A stretch of DNA of 10,928 bases from Treponema sp. (GTDB taxonomy: Bacteria > Spirochaetota > Spirochaetia > Treponematales > Breznakiellaceae). The first letter of the stretch is position 1. The number at the start of each line of letters is the position of its first letter. A program made the position numbers and the translations under genes. The notes below the pieces were generated by a model, which did not search any database, was not told where the DNA came from, and was given only the letters and a program-made list of their open reading frames with translations. This document shows, one piece after another, positions 1 through 6,952 of the stretch. Location: positions 1 to 10,928 of the forward strand of contig JAIRRU010000117.1 of assembly GCA_031255815.1 (NCBI GenBank), given 5' to 3'.

Positions 1-465
1 GGGGACTGGAACCACCTGGTGTTCCGCACTTACCACGAGATCCACTACCAGGGCTACACCAAGGCGACCCATGGGGAATCCTGGATCTTCGAGGCGGTGA
101 TTGACGAAAACCGGAACGGCCTGAACTACTACGGGAGCTACCTTTTGGGCTACCGCATGCCCCTGGTTCTCAATACGGCGGGCTTTCTGGCGGAAATGGA
201 TCGGTATCTCCACAACAGCCCCCAGGGTGGTTACTGGGGGGACGAACTGGGCCGCTGGATCTTCAGCCTCCTGTTCAACTTCACGGTTACCGGGGATTTG
301 GACGCCGCCCTGATCGTCCAAACGCGGACTATGCGGAACTACCAGGACGGGGACCGGGCCAACAGCGCCCATTACTACTACCAGTACCGGGAACTGGATA
401 CGGACAGGCCCCTAAGGCTGGATTTCTACCGCGCGGCGGCAATTTTTACCTATAAATTGCATTAA
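1..465 (+). CDS. C-terminal part of a probable outer-membrane beta-barrel protein (5' end outside window)
   Basis: The frame is open from the first base (G-D-W-N-H-L-V...) to TAA at 463-465, giving 154 visible residues. The GTG at 19 is in frame but is probably internal, because coding continues upstream to the window edge. I do not recognise a named family. What can be seen is a high content of Tyr, Trp, Phe and Asn and short stretches with alternating polar and hydrophobic residues separated by Gly/Asp/Asn turns. The last stretch, ending F-T-Y-K-L-H, resembles the closing strand of a beta-barrel. There is no Cys and no long hydrophobic helix. The outer-membrane barrel assignment is inference from composition. 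A secreted or periplasmic beta-rich protein is an alternative. The gene is separated from the next by 155 bp with stem-loop potential, so it probably belongs to a different transcription unit. Confidence 0.55.
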   Translation, partial: GDWNHLVFRTYHEIHYQGYTKATHGESWIFEAVIDENRNGLNYYGSYLLGYRMPLVLNTAGFLAEMDRYLHNSPQGGYWGDELGRWIFSLLFNFTVTGDLDAALIVQTRTMRNYQDGDRANSAHYYYQYRELDTDRPLRLDFYRAAAIFTYKLH

Positions 466-529
466 CCTGCCGCTGTTCTGTTGTTTTTTTTCGATGAATC
501 GTGGTAGAGTTAAATAGGTACATAGGCTT

Positions 530-556
530 GTTTCAAAATCGGCCGGGTTTTGGAAC
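530..556. repeat. Imperfect inverted repeat / stem-loop upstream of the M23 gene
   Basis: GTTTCAAAA (530-538) is the near-perfect inverse of TTTTGGAAC (548-556). The single mismatch would be a U·G pair in RNA, and T529/A557 adds one more pair. The 9-nt loop contains CGGCCG. No T-run follows, so it is not a textbook intrinsic terminator for the upstream gene. It may be a small dispersed repeat or an RNA structure in the leader of the M23 gene. Confidence 0.45.
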
Positions 557-561
557 AGCTT

Positions 562-598
562 CCTTTACTTAAAAGTAGGGTAAAGGCGTTTTTTTACC
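562..598 (+). promoter_or_regulatory. Two mutually exclusive short hairpins in the M23 leader
   Basis: CCTTTAC (562-568) can pair with GTAAAGG (580-586). GGTAAA (579-584) can instead pair with TTTACC (593-598). The two stems share bases 580-584, so only one can form at a time, and both lie just before the ribosome binding site GAGG at 611-614. The stems are short (7 and 6 bp) and A/T-rich. This is a weak structural candidate for a leader switch and could be chance. Confidence 0.2.
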
Positions 599-620
599 GA
601 AAATAGCGAAGAGGTAAGCG

Positions 621-1661
621 GTGGCTTCGGTTCATGAGTACAAACGGCTTGAAAACGCTCTTGTTGAAACGACGAAAAATATCGTTGTCGCGGCGGTTAA
701 GGGTATCGGCGGTTTCTTTAAGGCCTTTTTCAGGGCTCTTACCCGCCGCTACACGGTCGTTTTAGTCCCTCATTCGGAAAAAAAGGTTTACAACCTCCAT
801 ATCACGATCTTTTCCCTCTGCTGCTTCCTGTTCATCATAGCGGGGCTGGTGGGGGCTTTTTTCTGGTACGGCGCTTCTTATAACAGCGCGCAGGCCACGC
901 TGGTCAGCAAGGACAGCCGCCTAAAGGACGTTCAGGCCAACCTCGATCAGTTAAGGGACGAGGTAACGGGGCTTCTCCACGAGGCCCGGGGTTTTGAAAC
1001 CGCCCTTTCGGGAACCCTTTCCGCCCTGGGGGCGGAGCTTAAACAGCCGGGGGACGCCCGCTCGCCCTCGGGGGATCTTTCCTCGTTTTTCGACATCCAG
1101 GAGACCCCGGAGGGGCTGCTCCAGGAGGTGGACGATGTCCGCAGGCTTTCCGCCTACCTTGCCTCGGCCCAGACGCCTATCCGGGAAATCGGAACCCTGC
1201 TGGATTCCCAGAGCGCCCTTTTGACGGAGATTCCCAGCATCTGGCCTATCAAGGGCGGCATCGGGCATATTTCCATGTACTTCGGGCAAAACGTGAACCC
1301 TTTCTCCGGCCAGTACTACATCCACAAGGGGATAGACCTTTCCACTTACCGGCAGGGGGATCCGATTGTGGCTACCGCCGACGGGCAGGTGGTTACCATT
1401 GATTTTGAGGCCGAAGGTTTCGGCAACTACATAATCATCAAGCACAAACACGGTTATTATACCCGCTACGCCCATCTGCTCCGGGCCAACGTAAAAACCG
1501 GGCAGCGGGTTCAGCAGGGGGAGCTTATCGGCTGGATCGGCAATACGGGGCTTTCCACCGGGCCCCATGTGCATTACGAGGTGCATATCGGTTCCGATGT
1601 GGTGGATCCCTACAAGTACATCAACATCCGATCCCGCATCGCCCGTCCCGCTACCCGCTAA
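621..1661 (+). CDS. Membrane-anchored M23 (LytM-type) peptidoglycan endopeptidase
   Basis: 346 residues. The start is GTG at 621, with GAGG at 611-614 six bases upstream. A short cytoplasmic N-terminus is followed by one transmembrane helix at about 61-84, a predicted coiled coil at about 92-120, a linker, and a C-terminal M23 domain at about 205-335. The zinc-site residues of the family are all present: H235 and D239 in H-K-G-I-D, H285 in Y-A-H-L, and H316/H318 in G-P-H-V-H-Y-E. The domain should therefore be catalytically competent, unlike degenerate LytM factors. M23 enzymes of this layout cut peptide cross-links of periplasmic peptidoglycan. The next gene, 13 nt downstream, is a bactofilin. 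M23–bactofilin gene pairs are known in several bacteria, where the cytoskeletal polymer positions the hydrolase. The pairing suggests a role in cell shape or localised wall growth. The family call is secure; the cell-shape role is inferred. Confidence 0.93.
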   Translation: MASVHEYKRLENALVETTKNIVVAAVKGIGGFFKAFFRALTRRYTVVLVPHSEKKVYNLHITIFSLCCFLFIIAGLVGAFFWYGASYNSAQATLVSKDSRLKDVQANLDQLRDEVTGLLHEARGFETALSGTLSALGAELKQPGDARSPSGDLSSFFDIQETPEGLLQEVDDVRRLSAYLASAQTPIREIGTLLDSQSALLTEIPSIWPIKGGIGHISMYFGQNVNPFSGQYYIHKGIDLSTYRQGDPIVATADGQVVTIDFEAEGFGNYIIIKHKHGYYTRYAHLLRANVKTGQRVQQGELIGWIGNTGLSTGPHVHYEVHIGSDVVDPYKYINIRSRIARPATR

Positions 1662-1674
1662 AGTAAAGGTTCCC

Positions 1675-2106
1675 ATGTCCCGTCGCGGCGATTTCTCGAT
1701 TAACACGATTATCGGCCCCAATACCAGCGTAAGGGGTAATCTGGAGATCGACGGCTTTATCCGGATAGACGGTAACGTCCGGGGGGATGTAAGCGCCCGG
1801 GGCCGGGTGGTTGTCGGCGAAGATGCCCGCATGAAGAGCAATATCAGCGGAACGGCAGTAACCGTCGGCGGGGTGGTTCACGGCAACGTGCTGGCCAGCG
1901 AGAGGCTTGTCGTGCTGGCCACCGGCATGGTTATCGGGGATGTGATCACCCGCCGGATCCAGGCGGATAACGGCTGCCTGATCCACGGCAAGGTACAGGT
2001 GTGTCCCAGCGAGGAAAGCTGGAACCAGACCCTTTCCGAGTACCGGGACGCCCAGGGGGTCAGGTCGGTGCTGTCCTCTATCCCGAAAGCATATGGCCAA
2101 GGTTGA
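1675..2106 (+). CDS. Bactofilin (DUF583 polymer-forming cytoskeletal protein)
   Basis: 143 residues. I chose ATG at 1675 because AAAGG lies at 1665-1669 with a 5-nt spacer and because the conserved domain begins a few residues later. The same frame is open farther upstream, but that part overlaps the M23 gene and has no family resemblance. Residues about 8-110 show the bactofilin pattern of short Gly/Val/Ile repeats (for example G-N-L-E-I-D-G and G-N-V-R-G-D-V) that fold into a right-handed beta-helix. The flanks are short: about seven residues before and about thirty after. Bactofilins polymerise without nucleotide and bind the inner face of the membrane. The upstream gene encodes a membrane-anchored M23 peptidase whose cytoplasmic N-terminus is the plausible contact. 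The stop codon lies inside the start region of the following gene (14-bp overlap), so the genes are very likely co-transcribed. Confidence 0.93.
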   Translation: MSRRGDFSINTIIGPNTSVRGNLEIDGFIRIDGNVRGDVSARGRVVVGEDARMKSNISGTAVTVGGVVHGNVLASERLVVLATGMVIGDVITRRIQADNGCLIHGKVQVCPSEESWNQTLSEYRDAQGVRSVLSSIPKAYGQG

Positions 2107-2653
2107 TCTTTCCGATCCCATAGCGCCGGTTCTGAATCCCGCGGCCTACGCCAAGGCCCAGGGGGAAGCGAAGAATAGCCGGGATAAGACCGTCCGCCGG
2201 GGAGGGAAGGCACTTTTCTCCTCCCTTCTGGAACAGACCCGGGAAGAAGCCGCCGGAGAACTGGGGGAGCTGCGGGATCTGCCCCCCTCCCGGGAAGCGG
2301 CGGAAAAGCTTCTGGACGATGTCCGATCCGCCGGGGATGATCTGCGGGATCGGCCCTTCCCCCAGGAAATTCTGCGTTACAAGAAAGCGGTTCGGGACTT
2401 TATCCACTATGTGGTGGAAAACGGCCTTGCCGTGGAGGAACAGATAGGCATTCCCAAAGGCCGCCTGCCGGGCTACCGGGGCCGCCGGGGCGGTCCGGAT
2501 TCCCAGGATCGGAACAGGTACAGCATTGTACAGGTAGCAGACCGGAAACTTGAGGAAATGGCCGCCCGGCTTCTTTCGGATCAGCTTTCCCAGCTCGAAC
2601 TGCTGGCCCGGCTTGAGGAAATCAACGGCCTTCTGGTAGATTTATTGCAATGA
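2093..2653 (+). CDS. yaaR: YaaR-family protein (DUF327)
   Basis: 186 residues, starting at ATG 2093 inside the end of the bactofilin gene. The upstream ribosome site is weak (GAAAG), which fits translational coupling. The N-terminal 40 residues are polar and variable. From about residue 40 the protein is mostly helical and matches the DUF327/YaaR pattern: L-L-D-D-V-R-S-A-G at 73-81, Y-K-K-A-V-R-D-F-I at 96-104, and a closing helix L-E-E-I-N-G-L-L-V-D-L-L at 174-185. Residues about 121-142 form a Gly/Arg-rich loop. In Bacillus the homologue lies near yaaT, and here the next gene is the yaaT/PSP1 homologue, which independently supports the call. The molecular function of YaaR is not established. 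The overlap with both neighbours places it in the same operon. Confidence 0.85.
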   Translation: MAKVDLSDPIAPVLNPAAYAKAQGEAKNSRDKTVRRGGKALFSSLLEQTREEAAGELGELRDLPPSREAAEKLLDDVRSAGDDLRDRPFPQEILRYKKAVRDFIHYVVENGLAVEEQIGIPKGRLPGYRGRRGGPDSQDRNRYSIVQVADRKLEEMAARLLSDQLSQLELLARLEEINGLLVDLLQ

Positions 2654-3630
2654 GTGACTCGGACGAAAATTACGGGAACCCGGACGAAGACGAGGATATC
2701 GCTTCGCTGGAAGATAACCTTCTGGAACAGGAATTTGAGAACACGGGTATCGCCGTTGAAACCGGCGGCGGCCCCGAGTCCATTGCCCCGGACACGCCAA
2801 TCTACCGGCTCAGGCTGCTCTACTCTAACGAAACCTTTCTGGCGGTGTACAAGGGGGAGCCCTTAAGCCCCCTTTCAATGGTAGTCGTCCCCACCCGCTA
2901 CGGCCGGGATCTTGCCCAGGTAATCGGGCCGGTCAGGCGGGATCACAGTTTTCAGCTTTCCGATATCGCCTGGATAGAACGGCCGGCGGACAGGGATGAT
3001 CTGGAACGTTCCGCCTACAACCGGGAGCAGGAAAAAGACACCTTCCGGATCTGCAGGGAAAAAATCGCCTCCCACAGGCTGGACATGAAGCTGGTGTCGG
3101 TTCACCACCTCCTGGAGGAATCCAAGATACTGTTCTTTTTTACCGCGGAGAGCCGGGTGGATTTCCGGGAACTGGTGAAAGACCTGGTGGCCGTTTTCAG
3201 AACCCGGATAGAACTGCGGCAGATAGGCGTGCGGGACGAAGCCCGGGTGGCCGGCGGCCTGGGGGTCTGCGGCCGCTGTTACTGCTGCCACGCCGTCTCC
3301 GACAAGCTGAAGCCCGTTTCCATCAAGATGGCCAAGGATCAGAACCTCTCCCTTAACTCGATGAAGATATCCGGCCCCTGCGGCAGGCTCCTCTGCTGCC
3401 TTGCCTATGAACACAATTTTTACAGCGAGCAGCGCCGCCGCCTTCCCCCGGAAGGGGCCCGGGTAAGCTACGAGAACAGCCCCTGGAGGGTGGCGGAGGT
3501 AAACGTCGTGCTCGGCCGCGTCAAGATCTCCGCGGAAGACGGCCGGACTCTCAGTTTTCCGGCCGCGGCCTTCGCGAAGGTGGACAACCGCTGGAAATTC
3601 GCCGGACTCCCCCCGGAGGACGCTAACTAG
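2650..3630 (+). CDS. ricT: PSP1-domain protein, RicT (YaaT)-like
   Basis: 326 residues. ATG at 2650 overlaps the YaaR stop by four bases (ATGA), a typical coupled start. The first ~50 residues are acidic and low in complexity. The PSP1 domain lies at about 75-265. It contains Q-I-G-V-R-D-E (191-197), K-M-A-K-D-Q-N-L-S-L-N (226-236) and K-I-S-G-P-C-G-R-L-L-C-C (239-250), all hallmarks of this family. Cysteines at 207, 210, 212, 213, 244, 249 and 250 form the conserved cluster. In Bacillus the homologue RicT/YaaT works with RicA and RicF as an Fe–S protein complex that guides RNase Y mRNA processing. No RicA or RicF homologue is in the window, so the same partnership here is inference. The family assignment is strong; the symbol is by homology only. 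Confidence 0.9.
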   Translation: MSDSDENYGNPDEDEDIASLEDNLLEQEFENTGIAVETGGGPESIAPDTPIYRLRLLYSNETFLAVYKGEPLSPLSMVVVPTRYGRDLAQVIGPVRRDHSFQLSDIAWIERPADRDDLERSAYNREQEKDTFRICREKIASHRLDMKLVSVHHLLEESKILFFFTAESRVDFRELVKDLVAVFRTRIELRQIGVRDEARVAGGLGVCGRCYCCHAVSDKLKPVSIKMAKDQNLSLNSMKISGPCGRLLCCLAYEHNFYSEQRRRLPPEGARVSYENSPWRVAEVNVVLGRVKISAEDGRTLSFPAAAFAKVDNRWKFAGLPPEDAN

Positions 3631-3631
3631 A

Positions 3632-3666
3632 GTCTGTCCGCAAAGTCGGTTACTTTGCGGACAGAC
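3632..3666. terminator. Perfect stem-loop between convergent genes (possible bidirectional terminator)
   Basis: GTCTGTCCGCAAAGT (3632-3646) and its exact complement (3652-3666) give a 15-bp stem with a 5-nt loop. It begins two bases after the PSP1 stop and ends one base before the stop of the opposing GH4 gene. No run of T follows on either strand, so classical Rho-independent release is not assured. It may act as an mRNA 3'-end stabiliser, a barrier between convergent transcripts, or a member of a dispersed repeat family. Confidence 0.6.
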
Positions 3667-3667
3667 A

Positions 3668-4987
3668 CTAACTAAACCTGGGCAGCAGCTTTCCGTGGGC
3701 TTCGATAAGCTCGTCCACCATCTTCCGGATATCGTCAAGGGACAGTTCCGCCGCCGTGTGGGGGTCCATCATCGCCGCGTGGTATACCGCGTCCCGTTTG
3801 CGGGTACGGGCCGCCTCAATGGTCAAAAGCTGCACGCTGATGTTGCTTACGTTCATCGCGGCAAGCTGGAGGGGCAATTTACCCGCATGACAGGGGCTGA
3901 CGCCGTTTCCGTCCACCAGGCAGGGTACTTCCACACAGGCTTCCCGGGGGAGGTTTTCGATCAGGCCGCCTGAGTTCAGCACGTTTCCGCCTATCTTGTA
4001 GGGCGTCCCGGTAGCTATCGCCTCCATGATATACGAGGCGTACTCGCGGCTGCGCTCATGGGGCAGGACGCTTTGGCTGGCCAGTTTCCCGTACTCCTCT
4101 TTCCAGCCCGCAATCTGCCTGACGCAGCGGCGGGGATACTCGTCCAGGGGAATGTTGAACCGCTCGATAAGTTCCGGGTAACGGTTCTTGATGTAAAACA
4201 GATTGTACTCGGCGTTGTGTTCGCTGGATTCGGTGCAGTAGTAACCCAGTTTTTCCAGGTAGTCGAAGCGCACCATGTCGCCGTGTTTTTCCTTCCGGTT
4301 TTTCTCCGCCGCGCGTTTTTTGATTTCCGGGTAGAGGTCGTTGCCGGCGGCGTCCCGGATTTCCAGGAGCCAGGCCATGTGGTTGATCCCCGCGATTTTT
4401 TCTATGCGGCCCTCCAGCTTGTCTTCCATGCCCAGGCTCTTGAGGAGATGTTCGGAACATACCTGAACGCTGTGGCAGAGCCCGACGGTTTTTACCTCCG
4501 TGTAAGTCTGCAGGTAGCCGGAAAGCATGGCCATCGGGTTGGTGTAGTTGAGGAACCACGCGCCGGGACAGACGGCTTCTATGTCCCGGGCAAAGCCTTC
4601 CATCACCGGAATCGTCCGCAGGGCCCGCATAATGCCGCCGATACCCAGGGTGTCGGCGATGGTCTGGCGGAGGCCGTATTTTTTCGGTATCTCGAAATCC
4701 GTAACGGTGGCCGGTTCGTAGCCCCCCGCCTGGATGGCGTTTACCACAAAGTCCGCGCCTTTCAGCGCCGCCTTCCGGTTTTCAACTCCAAGGTAGGACG
4801 AGATCCCCGCCTTGCCGCCTTTCCCCTGGTTAATCGCGCCCAGAATCGCCTCGCTCTGGCTGAGCCGTTCCCCGTCTATATCGTAAAGGGCAATTTCCGC
4901 GTCCCGCAAAGCCGGTGTACACATCGCGTCGCCCAGCACATTGCGGGCAAATATAGTACTGCCCGCGCCCATAAAAGCAATTTTCAC
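3668..4987 (-). CDS. GH4 family glycosidase, alpha-galactosidase (MelA)-like
   Basis: 439 residues. I chose GTG at 4987 (minus strand) because AAGGAGG lies eight bases upstream (plus 4996-5002) and because M-K-I-A-F-M-G-A-G-S-T is the expected N-terminal NAD-binding start. The longer frame to 5050 adds 21 residues without family features. The dinucleotide-binding fold is at the N-terminus (G-A-G-S-T, 7-11). N-Y-T-N-P is at 147-151. C171-H172-S173-V174 and G200-I-N-H203 are the metal-binding and specificity segments. GH4 enzymes need NAD and Mn(II) and cleave by an oxidation–elimination mechanism in the cytoplasm. A CHSV motif is the version associated with alpha-galactosidases, rather than the CDMP or CN-P motifs of the phospho-glycosidases. 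The gene is divergent from a sugar-transporter operon, so it probably hydrolyses the imported glycoside. The family is certain; the exact sugar is inferred. Confidence 0.9.
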   Translation of the reverse strand: MKIAFMGAGSTIFARNVLGDAMCTPALRDAEIALYDIDGERLSQSEAILGAINQGKGGKAGISSYLGVENRKAALKGADFVVNAIQAGGYEPATVTDFEIPKKYGLRQTIADTLGIGGIMRALRTIPVMEGFARDIEAVCPGAWFLNYTNPMAMLSGYLQTYTEVKTVGLCHSVQVCSEHLLKSLGMEDKLEGRIEKIAGINHMAWLLEIRDAAGNDLYPEIKKRAAEKNRKEKHGDMVRFDYLEKLGYYCTESSEHNAEYNLFYIKNRYPELIERFNIPLDEYPRRCVRQIAGWKEEYGKLASQSVLPHERSREYASYIMEAIATGTPYKIGGNVLNSGGLIENLPREACVEVPCLVDGNGVSPCHAGKLPLQLAAMNVSNISVQLLTIEAARTRKRDAVYHAAMMDPHTAAELSLDDIRKMVDELIEAHGKLLPRFS

Positions 4988-5043
4988 TGTAACAGCCTCC
5001 TTCCCCAGGATATTACAAATACGTAAAAAATAGAAGCGAATAT

Positions 5044-5077
5044 TTGACACCGCTACCGAACCATACTAATCTATACT
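5044..5077 (+). promoter_or_regulatory. Candidate promoter of the solute-binding protein gene
   Basis: A perfect -35 box, TTGACA, lies at 5044-5049 in the 117-bp divergent intergenic region. The best -10-like hexamer is TATACT at 5072-5077, but the spacing would be 22 bp. At the usual 17 bp the hexamer is TAATCT (5067-5072), a poorer match. ATACT occurs twice ten bases apart (5063-5067 and 5073-5077), one helical turn, and might mark a regulator site. No comparably good promoter was found for the leftward GH4 gene. Confidence 0.35.
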
Positions 5078-5104
5078 TAGTTACAAAAAGCAAGGAGACT
5101 CTTT

Positions 5105-6790
5105 ATGAAAAAAAAGTGCATGACGGTTCTATCTTTTTTTCTTGTCCTGTTCATCGTATCAGCTATGGCAGCCTGCGGCGGGAAATCGTCCGGAGGGGCT
5201 TCCTCCAGAACAGGCCAGTCCGGCGGAGGTTCCAGGGAATTCCAGCCCGTGCCCGAGGGGGACTGGTTACAACCCTATCCTGTTACGGTGAACCTTACCG
5301 CTGTTAAAAGTGAAGGCAACGACCTTGTATACGAGAGGGGCGACGACTACACTAACAACCCCTGGACCAGAGCCTGGAAAGAAAAATTAAACATCCAGGT
5401 TAGCTACGACTGGAACGATGCGGGCGGCAGCCAGTACGATACGAAACTGAACATGGCCATTGCGTCCGGAACCCTGCCGGATGTTTTCCGGTGTAACTAT
5501 AATCAATTCCGCCAGCTGACCCAGGCCGGCCTCTTGCAGGATGTAACGGAACCCTACCAGAAGTATACTTCCCAGCGTATCCGGGACTACGAAAAGACAG
5601 ACCCCGACACTATCAAGACCGCCATGCTGGACGGCAGAGTCTATGGGGTGCCCGTGTATTATTACGGCATCATCGACCAGCCCCGGGATCTGTGGGTTCG
5701 CAAGGACTGGTATGAGGCCGAGGGCAAACCCGAAATAAAAACCGTGGCTGACTTCGAGAAACTGGCCAAAACCTTTATGAGCAAACATGGCGGCTACGGT
5801 ATCGCTTCCAGTAATACCCTGGAAGAGCTCTTTATGACCGGCCCCATGTTCAAGGTCTACCTGGGCAATCCCTCCGCCAACAACGATTTCTGGTACAAGG
5901 ACGCCTCGGGCAGAATCAAGGCGGGGATTTCCCATCCCGAAGCGAAAACCGCCCTTACCTATTGGGCCAGATGGTTCAAGGAAGGCATTTTGAACCCCAA
6001 TTTTGCCAGCACCGATTACAACAAAATGCTTGAGGACATCGTGAACGGCAAAACCGGCATGGAACCCTACTGGCAGTGGCAGGGCTGGCACGCGGGGCCG
6101 AACCTGGTAGCCAGTCAAGGCAGCGATAATGCGTATATGATCCCCCTTCCTTTCCCCACGGTAGACGGCTCTCAGGTGATGGGCCAGGTGGGCTTTCCCA
6201 ACAGTTCTCTGGTCGTTGTCAACAAGAACTGCGCGAATCCCGCAGCGGTTATGAAGCTCCTCAGTTACACGGACAAAATTATGTTCGACCCCGATACCGT
6301 ACTCACCGAAGAGGAATTCCGCGCCTATACCGACGGCCAGCGGGAACATGCGCCGCAGCCCGTCAATATGATCGACCCCAGTGCGGATATGATTCAGTTT
6401 GTACACGTACTCCACGCCTTAAAGACCGGGGATACAAGCGAGTTGTTCACCTCGGGCATGAAGAAGAAGTACAGCGACTCCATTGCCTGGCTTGAGCGCC
6501 GGGATACCGGCGGCTTGGGCGCATACCTGCAGCAGGGCTTTGACGGCTGCGCTTATGACCGCAGCAAGTTCTTGTTGGACAACAATTTCATCGTCAAGAC
6601 CGCCATGTGGGGCGCGCCCCCGGTGGACTTCGAAAAGACGGTGAACGCCTTCGATGTGGTGGTACAGGGCTTTACCAAGATCATTCTGGGCCAGGAGCCG
6701 GTGGATTCATACGAGAAGATCATAGCCGCCTGGTACGCTAACGGCGGTAAGATCATGGAAGACGCCGTGAACCGGGACTATAACAAATAA
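5105..6790 (+). CDS. Extracellular solute-binding lipoprotein of a CUT1-type sugar ABC transporter (LipO/LplA-like)
   Basis: 561 residues, starting at ATG 5105 with AAGGAG at 5092-5097, seven bases upstream. The N-terminus is a lipoprotein signal: M-K-K-K, a hydrophobic stretch, then M-A-A-C with C24 as the lipidated residue, followed by a Gly/Ser-rich tether. Met at the -3 position is relaxed relative to the enterobacterial lipobox but acceptable in spirochaetes. The mature part fits the large (about 500-560 residue) family-1 binding proteins that work with LplB/LplC-type permeases. Features include the early P-W-T-R-A-W region, the segment I-A-S-G-T-L-P-D-V-F at 119-128, many Trp/Tyr residues for sugar stacking, and the closing A-A-W-Y-A-N-G-G-K. 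The ligand is unknown. The divergent GH4 enzyme suggests an alpha-galactoside or a related oligosaccharide. Two permease genes follow after 162 bp containing a strong stem-loop. Confidence 0.9.
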   Translation: MKKKCMTVLSFFLVLFIVSAMAACGGKSSGGASSRTGQSGGGSREFQPVPEGDWLQPYPVTVNLTAVKSEGNDLVYERGDDYTNNPWTRAWKEKLNIQVSYDWNDAGGSQYDTKLNMAIASGTLPDVFRCNYNQFRQLTQAGLLQDVTEPYQKYTSQRIRDYEKTDPDTIKTAMLDGRVYGVPVYYYGIIDQPRDLWVRKDWYEAEGKPEIKTVADFEKLAKTFMSKHGGYGIASSNTLEELFMTGPMFKVYLGNPSANNDFWYKDASGRIKAGISHPEAKTALTYWARWFKEGILNPNFASTDYNKMLEDIVNGKTGMEPYWQWQGWHAGPNLVASQGSDNAYMIPLPFPTVDGSQVMGQVGFPNSSLVVVNKNCANPAAVMKLLSYTDKIMFDPDTVLTEEEFRAYTDGQREHAPQPVNMIDPSADMIQFVHVLHALKTGDTSELFTSGMKKKYSDSIAWLERRDTGGLGAYLQQGFDGCAYDRSKFLLDNNFIVKTAMWGAPPVDFEKTVNAFDVVVQGFTKIILGQEPVDSYEKIIAAWYANGGKIMEDAVNRDYNK

Positions 6791-6830
6791 GCGCTTTCCT
6801 CAAGACAGGCAGAAGGTATTTCAAGCGGAA

Positions 6831-6860
6831 GTTGTTCAGAAACTGAAGTTTCTGAACAAC
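6831..6860 (+). repeat. Perfect stem-loop between binding-protein and permease genes
   Basis: GTTGTTCAGAAAC (6831-6843) and its exact complement (6848-6860) form a 13-bp stem with a TGAA loop. It lies 40 bp after the binding-protein stop and about 90 bp before the first permease. No T-run follows. Stem-loops at this position in sugar transporter operons are known to protect the upstream mRNA and/or reduce read-through, so that binding protein exceeds permease. That role is inferred here. It may also belong to a dispersed repeat family. Confidence 0.6.
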
Positions 6861-6952
6861 CCTATTAAGTCTCTGAATACTATCTTGGGAGTGCAGCATA
6901 CCTCATTCTTTCAGGGAGGCTTACCGATTTTTTCCCGCGGAGGGGGTTTCGA

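Noticed and set aside
1567..1674. 36-residue N-terminal extension of the bactofilin
   Set aside because: It overlaps the M23 coding sequence and lacks family resemblance, and a good ribosome site supports the ATG at 1675.
951..1841. Long minus-strand open frame of 296 codons
   Set aside because: It lies opposite the well-supported M23 and bactofilin genes. Its composition is Pro/Gly/Arg-rich without a recognisable domain, and it has no ribosome site. It is a by-product of GC-rich third positions.
4058..5026. Plus-strand open frame of 322 codons opposite the GH4 gene
   Set aside because: The minus-strand gene has full GH4 motifs and a strong ribosome site. The plus frame has no family features and is its mirror.
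5387..6415. Minus-strand open frame of 342 codons opposite the binding-protein gene
   Set aside because: No motifs or ribosome site, and it lies fully inside a recognised lipoprotein gene.
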